Shown: piece by piece, positions 59,798 through 64,000 of the stretch
How the letters are laid out: each line of letters begins with the position of its first letter
Numbering within the stretch: the stretch's first letter is position 1
Assembly (NCBI RefSeq): GCF_001686985.1
Contig: NZ_CP015318.1
Span: 5,888,001-5,952,000, forward strand
Direction: 5' to 3'
Length of the DNA: 64,000 nt
Source of the DNA: Mesorhizobium amorphae CCNWGS0123
Lineage (GTDB): Bacteria; Pseudomonadota; Alphaproteobacteria; Rhizobiales; Rhizobiaceae
The notes under the pieces: generated by a model
The model's input: the letters and a program-made list of their open reading frames with translations, nothing else
What the model was told of the DNA's origin: nothing
The model's database searches: none
Made by a program: the position numbers and the translations under genes

Positions 59798-61021
59798 ATG
59801 TCCGTTCGCAGCACCGCAAAGCGCCTGGCAAGCGCCGTGACGGCGGCCAGCCTCTCGCTTGCCCTGCTGATGCCCGCTGGGCCCGCTTTCGCCGATGCCG
59901 GGTTTCGGCAATGGGTTGCCAGCTTCCGCGCCACGGCGGTGCAGAGCGGCGTTTCCGGGGCGCTTTACGACCAGGCCTTCAAGAACATCAACGATATCGA
60001 CTCGGTGGTGCTGGAGAAGGCCCGCACCCAGCCCGAATTCACCGCTCCCGCCTGGGACTATTTCGACAACCGCGTCCATGACCAGTCGGTCGCCGTCGGC
60101 CAGCAGATGGCCAGGAAATGGAAGCCTTGGCTGGACAGGATCGAGGCCAGATTTGGCGTCGACCGCAACATTTTGCTCGCCATCTGGTCGATGGAATCGA
60201 ATTATGGCGAGATCCTCAAGCGCGACGACATCATGCGCAATGTCATCCGGTCGCTGGCGACGCTCGGCTATGCCGACCCGAGGCGATCGAAGTTCGCCCG
60301 CACCCAGCTGATCGCGGCACTGAAGATCCTGCAGAGGGGCGATATCGACGAAAGCCATCTCAGCGGCTCCTGGGCCGGCGCGATGGGCCACACCCAGTTC
60401 ATCCCGACCAGCTATCAGGCCTATGCGGTCGACATGGACGGCAATGGCAAGCGCGACATCTGGAATTCGATTCCAGACGCTCTGGCGACCGCCGCCAACC
60501 TGCTCAGGAAGAACGGCTGGCAGGCCGGCAAAACCTGGGGCTATGAGGTCACCTTGCCGGCCGGCAAACTTCCCGGCGGCTCCAAGACGCTGGCGCAATG
60601 GCAGGCGCTCGGCGTTGTCAGGGCCAGCGGCAAGCCTTTCAAGAACGGCTCCGACAAGGCGACTTTGAAGGTGCCGGATGGCCGTGGCGGGCCAGCCTTC
60701 CTGATGGTCAAGAATTTCTCGGTCATCAAGGCCTACAACAACGCCGACAAGTACGCGCTCGCCGTCGGCCTTCTTGCCGACGAAATCGCCGGCTATGGCG
60801 GTTTGGTGCAGGATTGGAAACGGCCTTTCACCAAGCTCACCTTCGAGGAAAGGCAGGAGCTTCAGCAACGGCTTTCCGAGCATGGCTACTATAACGGTAA
60901 GTTCGACGGCAAGATCGGTGACGGATCGAAAGCTGCCATCCTGGCCTTCCAGGCAAAGACCGGCTTGACCCAGGACGGCTATCCAAGCATGGAAGTGCTC
61001 AAATCGCTCCGGCAAAAGTAG
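59798..61021 (+). CDS. Membrane-bound lytic transglycosylase, MltB-like
   Basis: A 407-residue secreted enzyme. Signal peptide (ASLSLALLMPAGPAFA). SLT_2 domain with the catalytic Glu in LLAIWSMESNYGEI, HLSGSWAGAMGHTQFIPTSY and AVDMDGNGKRDIW. A C-terminal peptidoglycan-binding domain (LQQRLSEHGYYNGKFDGKIG) follows. It cuts peptidoglycan glycan strands to 1,6-anhydro ends. The ATG at MSVRST is preceded by GAAGGAGG; an ATG 12 codons earlier is in frame without such a site. Confidence 0.9.
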   Translation: MSVRSTAKRLASAVTAASLSLALLMPAGPAFADAGFRQWVASFRATAVQSGVSGALYDQAFKNINDIDSVVLEKARTQPEFTAPAWDYFDNRVHDQSVAVGQQMARKWKPWLDRIEARFGVDRNILLAIWSMESNYGEILKRDDIMRNVIRSLATLGYADPRRSKFARTQLIAALKILQRGDIDESHLSGSWAGAMGHTQFIPTSYQAYAVDMDGNGKRDIWNSIPDALATAANLLRKNGWQAGKTWGYEVTLPAGKLPGGSKTLAQWQALGVVRASGKPFKNGSDKATLKVPDGRGGPAFLMVKNFSVIKAYNNADKYALAVGLLADEIAGYGGLVQDWKRPFTKLTFEERQELQQRLSEHGYYNGKFDGKIGDGSKAAILAFQAKTGLTQDGYPSMEVLKSLRQK

Positions 61022-61047
61022 AGCTGACTTAGAAACGGGGGGAATAC

Positions 61048-62271
61048 TTGGTTTCGGTTGCGCGTATCCGGGTGATCCTTCGCCGCATGCCGATCCTGAT
61101 TCTGGCGATCGCCGTCCTGGCTGTCGCGGCGGCCAGTGCCTTTCACACGCCGGCCCTGGCGCAGGAACAGCAAAATCGCGGCTGGTCTCTGCGCGATCTC
61201 CTGTTTCCGCGCCGCAGCGAGCGGGTCGAACCACCGCTCGACATCCAGAAGGCAAGGCCGAAGTCCAAGGCGAAAAAATCCCGGCCCCGCCTTCCGGCCG
61301 AACCGGCGACGCCGATCGTGGAAAAGACGCCGGATGCCCGCGTCGTCCTGGTGGTCGGCGATTTCATGGCGGCGGGTCTCGCCGAAGGTCTGGATACCGC
61401 CTTTGCCGAGAATCCCGGCGTCAGGATTGTCGCGCGCAGCAACGGCTCATCCGGTTTCGTGCGCGACGATTTCTACAATTGGCCGGAACAGATCAAATCG
61501 CTGATCGAGACCGAAAGGCCCGTGGCCGTGGTCGTCATGCTCGGCTCCAACGATCGCCAGCAGATGAAGGTCGCCGACGTGCGCGAGCAGCCGCGATCGG
61601 AGAACTGGACCAAGGAATATGAACGCCGGACCGATGCATTCGGCAGCGCCATCGCCGCCGCCAAGGTGCCGTTCCTGTGGGTCGGCATGCCGGCGTTCCG
61701 GGTCTCGAAAATGACCTCCGACATGCTGGCCTTCAACGACATCTACCACTCGGCGGCGCAAAAGCATGGCGGCGAATTCGTCGATGTCTGGGACGGCTTC
61801 GTCGACGAGAACGGCGCCTTCGTCACCAGCGGCCCCGACATCAACGGCCAGCCGGTGCGCCTGCGCTCCGACGACGGCATCAACGTGTCGAAGGCCGGCA
61901 AGCGCAAGCTCGCCTTCTATACGGAAAAGCCGCTGATGAAGATCCTTGGCATCACCACGCCGGGAGGCGCGGTGACAGCCTCCGCCCCCGCTGGCGCACC
62001 GGTGGAAGCACCGGCGCCGGCTGCCGCTCCGATCGTGGTCGACCGCACCCCGCCAATGCTGCTTGGCGATCCGGCGCTCGACGGCGGCTCCGAACTTCTC
62101 GGCGCCGCGCCGCCTGTAAAGGGCAACCCGAATTTGCCCGGCGAAAAACTCGTCATCGAAGGCAAGGCGCACGATGCTTCGCCTGGCCGCGCCGATGATT
62201 TCTCCTCGCCGCCGAAAACCCAGCCCGCCACTGCCGCCGTGACCGACAAGACGACGGCAATCACTCCTTAG
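61048..62271 (+). CDS. SGNH-hydrolase-fold protein (DUF459) lacking catalytic Ser and His
   Basis: A 407-residue protein with an N-terminal membrane/signal segment (MPILILAIAVLAVAAASAFH). SGNH blocks are recognisable but altered. Block I reads VVLVVGDFMAAGLAEGL, with Phe where the Ser nucleophile of GDS should be. Block III is intact (VVMLGSNDRQQM). Block V reads DDGINVSKAGKRKL, with Asn replacing the catalytic His. The C-terminus is a low-complexity Pro/Ala stretch. TTG with GGGGGGAA upstream is the likely start, GTG or ATG downstream being alternatives. It overlaps the gltD stop by 4 bp (convergent). Confidence 0.8.
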   Translation: MVSVARIRVILRRMPILILAIAVLAVAAASAFHTPALAQEQQNRGWSLRDLLFPRRSERVEPPLDIQKARPKSKAKKSRPRLPAEPATPIVEKTPDARVVLVVGDFMAAGLAEGLDTAFAENPGVRIVARSNGSSGFVRDDFYNWPEQIKSLIETERPVAVVVMLGSNDRQQMKVADVREQPRSENWTKEYERRTDAFGSAIAAAKVPFLWVGMPAFRVSKMTSDMLAFNDIYHSAAQKHGGEFVDVWDGFVDENGAFVTSGPDINGQPVRLRSDDGINVSKAGKRKLAFYTEKPLMKILGITTPGGAVTASAPAGAPVEAPAPAAAPIVVDRTPPMLLGDPALDGGSELLGAAPPVKGNPNLPGEKLVIEGKAHDASPGRADDFSSPPKTQPATAAVTDKTTAITP

Positions 62272-63722
62272 CGGGGCAGAACGCTCGATCCCATGAGCGC
62301 CTCGTCGATCGAACGCGCCGCCTGGCGGCCTTCGCGAATAGCCCAGACCACCAGTGACTGGCCACGGCGCACATCGCCCGCTGCGTAGAGCCTGTCGACG
62401 CTGGTCCTGTAATCGAGGTCATTGGCCTCGACATTCCTGGAACGCCTGCTGTCGGTGGCGATCTTCATCTGCCCGTCGAGTTCCGTGACCACGCCAGCGG
62501 CTGCAGGCCCGGCAAAGCCGATGGCGATGAAGGCGAGGTCGGCACGGATGACGAATTCGGTGCCGGCGATCGGCTTGCGCTTGTCGTCGACCTCGCAGCA
62601 CCTGACGCCGGTCAGCTGACCCTCTTCGCCGATGAATTCGAGTGTCGCCACCTGGAATTCGCGCTCCGCACCCTCGGCCTGGGACGACGAGGTCCGCATC
62701 TTGGTCGCCCAATAGGGCCAGACCGCGAGCTTGTCTTCCTTCTCCGGCGGCTGCGGCCGGATGTCGAGCTGGGTGACGCGGACCGCGCCCTGCCGAAAAG
62801 CGGTGCCGACGCAGTCGGAGGCGGTGTCGCCGCCGCCGACGACCACGACATGCTGGCCGCTGGCGATGATCGGATGCGAAGGCCAGGCCACCGACTGGAT
62901 CGGCTCGCCGCCGACGCGCTTGTTCTGCTGCACCAGGTAAGGCATCGCATCGTAGACGCCGCCGAGATCGTCGCCGGGGATGCTGGCGGCGCGCGGCGTT
63001 TCCGAACCGCCGCAATAGAGTACCGCATCGTACTCGGCGAGCAGTTCGGCCACGGGCTTGTCGACGCCGACATTGACGCCGCAATGGAAGGTCACGCCCT
63101 CCCCCTGCATCTGCTCGATGCGCCGGTCGATATAGTGCTTCTCGATCTTGAAGTCGGGAATGCCGTAGCGCATCAGCCCGCCCGGGCGGCTTTCGCGCTC
63201 ATAGACATGCACGTCGTGACCGGCGCGGCCGAGCTGCTGCGCGGCCGCCATGCCGGCCGGCCCCGAGCCGATGACGGCGACGTGCTTGCCGGTCTTCTTC
63301 TCCGGCGGATAGGGCCGGATGTGACCGGTCTCGTAGGCCTTGTCGGCGATCGCCTGCTCGACGGTCTTGATGGCGACCGGAATGTCCTCGAGGTTCAGCG
63401 TGCAGGCTTCCTCGCAGGGTGCCGGACAGATGCGGCCGGTGAACTCCGGGAAATTGTTGGTCGAATGCAGGTTGCGGATCGCATTGTCCCAGTCGCCATT
63501 GTAGACGAGGTCGTTCCAGTCCGGGATCTGGTTGTGGATCGGACAGCCGGTCGGCCCGTGGCAGAACGGAATGCCGCAATCCATACAGCGCGCAGCCTGT
63601 TTCTCGACCTCCTTGTCCGACATCGGCAGCGTGAATTCGCGGAAATGCCGGATGCGGTCGGAGGCCGGCTGGTACTTGTGCACCTGCCGGTCGATCTCGA
63701 GAAAGCCTGTTACCTTGCCCAT
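62268..63722 (-). CDS. gltD: Glutamate synthase small subunit
   Basis: A 484-residue flavo-iron-sulfur protein. N-terminal cysteine clusters (CMDCGIPFCHGPTGCPIHNQ and CPAPCEEAC) bind 4Fe-4S. FAD-binding VIGSGPAGMAAAQQLGRAGH and NADPH-binding VVVVGGGDTASDCVGTAFRQ follow. It transfers electrons from NADPH to GltB, making glutamate from glutamine and 2-oxoglutarate. The ATG (MGKVTG) was chosen over an earlier in-frame codon. It is downstream of gltB on the same strand with 142 bp between. Confidence 0.95.
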   Translation of the reverse strand: MGKVTGFLEIDRQVHKYQPASDRIRHFREFTLPMSDKEVEKQAARCMDCGIPFCHGPTGCPIHNQIPDWNDLVYNGDWDNAIRNLHSTNNFPEFTGRICPAPCEEACTLNLEDIPVAIKTVEQAIADKAYETGHIRPYPPEKKTGKHVAVIGSGPAGMAAAQQLGRAGHDVHVYERESRPGGLMRYGIPDFKIEKHYIDRRIEQMQGEGVTFHCGVNVGVDKPVAELLAEYDAVLYCGGSETPRAASIPGDDLGGVYDAMPYLVQQNKRVGGEPIQSVAWPSHPIIASGQHVVVVGGGDTASDCVGTAFRQGAVRVTQLDIRPQPPEKEDKLAVWPYWATKMRTSSSQAEGAEREFQVATLEFIGEEGQLTGVRCCEVDDKRKPIAGTEFVIRADLAFIAIGFAGPAAAGVVTELDGQMKIATDSRRSRNVEANDLDYRTSVDRLYAAGDVRRGQSLVVWAIREGRQAARSIDEALMGSSVLPR

Positions 63723-63864
63723 AGTCCAGTCCCTGCTGTCCGAAGGCACGCTCGTTGGCGCACCCGTTAACCTCATAAGGCAGCCATGGCAACCTTCAGT
63801 CCGAGGTCAGGATTGTTGATGAGGTGTCGGCCGGGAAGCCTTGCTCCCCGGCAACGCCCAAAGC

Positions 63865-64000
63865 CTATTCCGCCGCCACGCTCATGCGCATGCGCTCCAT
63901 CTCTATCAGCGCGCGGCGATACTCGACCGGCATGATTTTCCGGAATTTCGGCCGGAAAGCCGTCCAGTTGTCGAGGATTTCGCGACCGCGCACCGAACCC
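63865..64000 (-). CDS. gltB: Glutamate synthase large subunit, C-terminal end (truncated by window edge)
   Basis: Only the last 44 residues are present; the rest lies beyond the window edge. They read [20 protein letters not shown] followed by PVEYRRAL and end MRMSVAAE, the typical GltB tail. It is the ammonia-transferring large subunit of NADPH-glutamate synthase, upstream of gltD. Confidence 0.88.
   Translation of the reverse strand, partial: GSVRGREILDNWTAFRPKFRKIMPVEYRRALIEMERMRMSVAAE

Overview
The window is a GC-rich chromosomal segment of an alphaproteobacterium of the Rhizobiales, most likely Mesorhizobium or a close relative. The main clues are the FlaF/FlbT-type flagellar genes, a DUF680 secreted protein (a family concentrated in Mesorhizobium), homospermidine synthase, an Omp10-like lipoprotein, a region upstream of ornithine decarboxylase that fits the alphaproteobacterial speF leader, and a short palindromic repeat present twice. 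The genus call is inference. I saw no prophage, intact insertion sequence, CRISPR array or rRNA.

Regions. (1) 1-1466: end of a flagellar operon, flaF-flbT-flgD-fliQ. (2) 1773-12329: a non-flagellar block with an MFS exporter, a cupin, a leftward operon that looks self-regulated (XRE-cupin regulator, Pot-type ABC importer, PuuB-type FAD oxidase), a divergent ClC channel and an ABM-fold protein. (3) 12437-22383: flagellar genes resume (flhA-fliR-coiled-coil protein, then a FlgJ-type rod-binding protein, a FlgN-like protein and a FliL-like protein), interrupted by a transglutaminase-like peptidase, a regulator-hydrolase fusion, DUF680, NmrA and DUF924 genes. (4) 22489-25300: SCP2 protein behind a LiuR-like palindrome, a GNAT, and ornithine decarboxylase with a 430-nt leader. 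(5) 25297-32275: amidase/LysR, then a metal-handling group (DUF1007, NicO with a His-rich loop, CDF exporter) with a small dehydrogenase and a GNAT. (6) 32358-38083: metabolic and maintenance genes (aminotransferase, SDR, TerB-like, TrhO, KDPG aldolase), a 58-aa secreted His-rich peptide and a tRNA-Gln. (7) 38233-45134: envelope M15-type peptidase, orphan sigma-54 response regulator, PepF peptidase, membrane-anchored HhH protein. (8) 45296-49867: pabB-pabC, YciI, DUF3445 and homospermidine synthase. (9) 50051-64000: envelope and central functions: Omp10-like lipoprotein, 5'-nucleotidase-LysM, ferrochelatase, SPFH/NfeD pair, KdsD, outer-membrane barrel, GalU, MltB-type transglycosylase, a catalytically defective SGNH protein, and gltD with the end of gltB.

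How the genes fit together. Polyamines recur: ornithine decarboxylase makes putrescine, homospermidine synthase converts it to homospermidine, and the operon at 3.9-9.9 kb resembles a Puu/Pot import-and-oxidation module. Envelope biogenesis dominates the right third. Functions are assigned from protein sequence reading only; no database search was possible.
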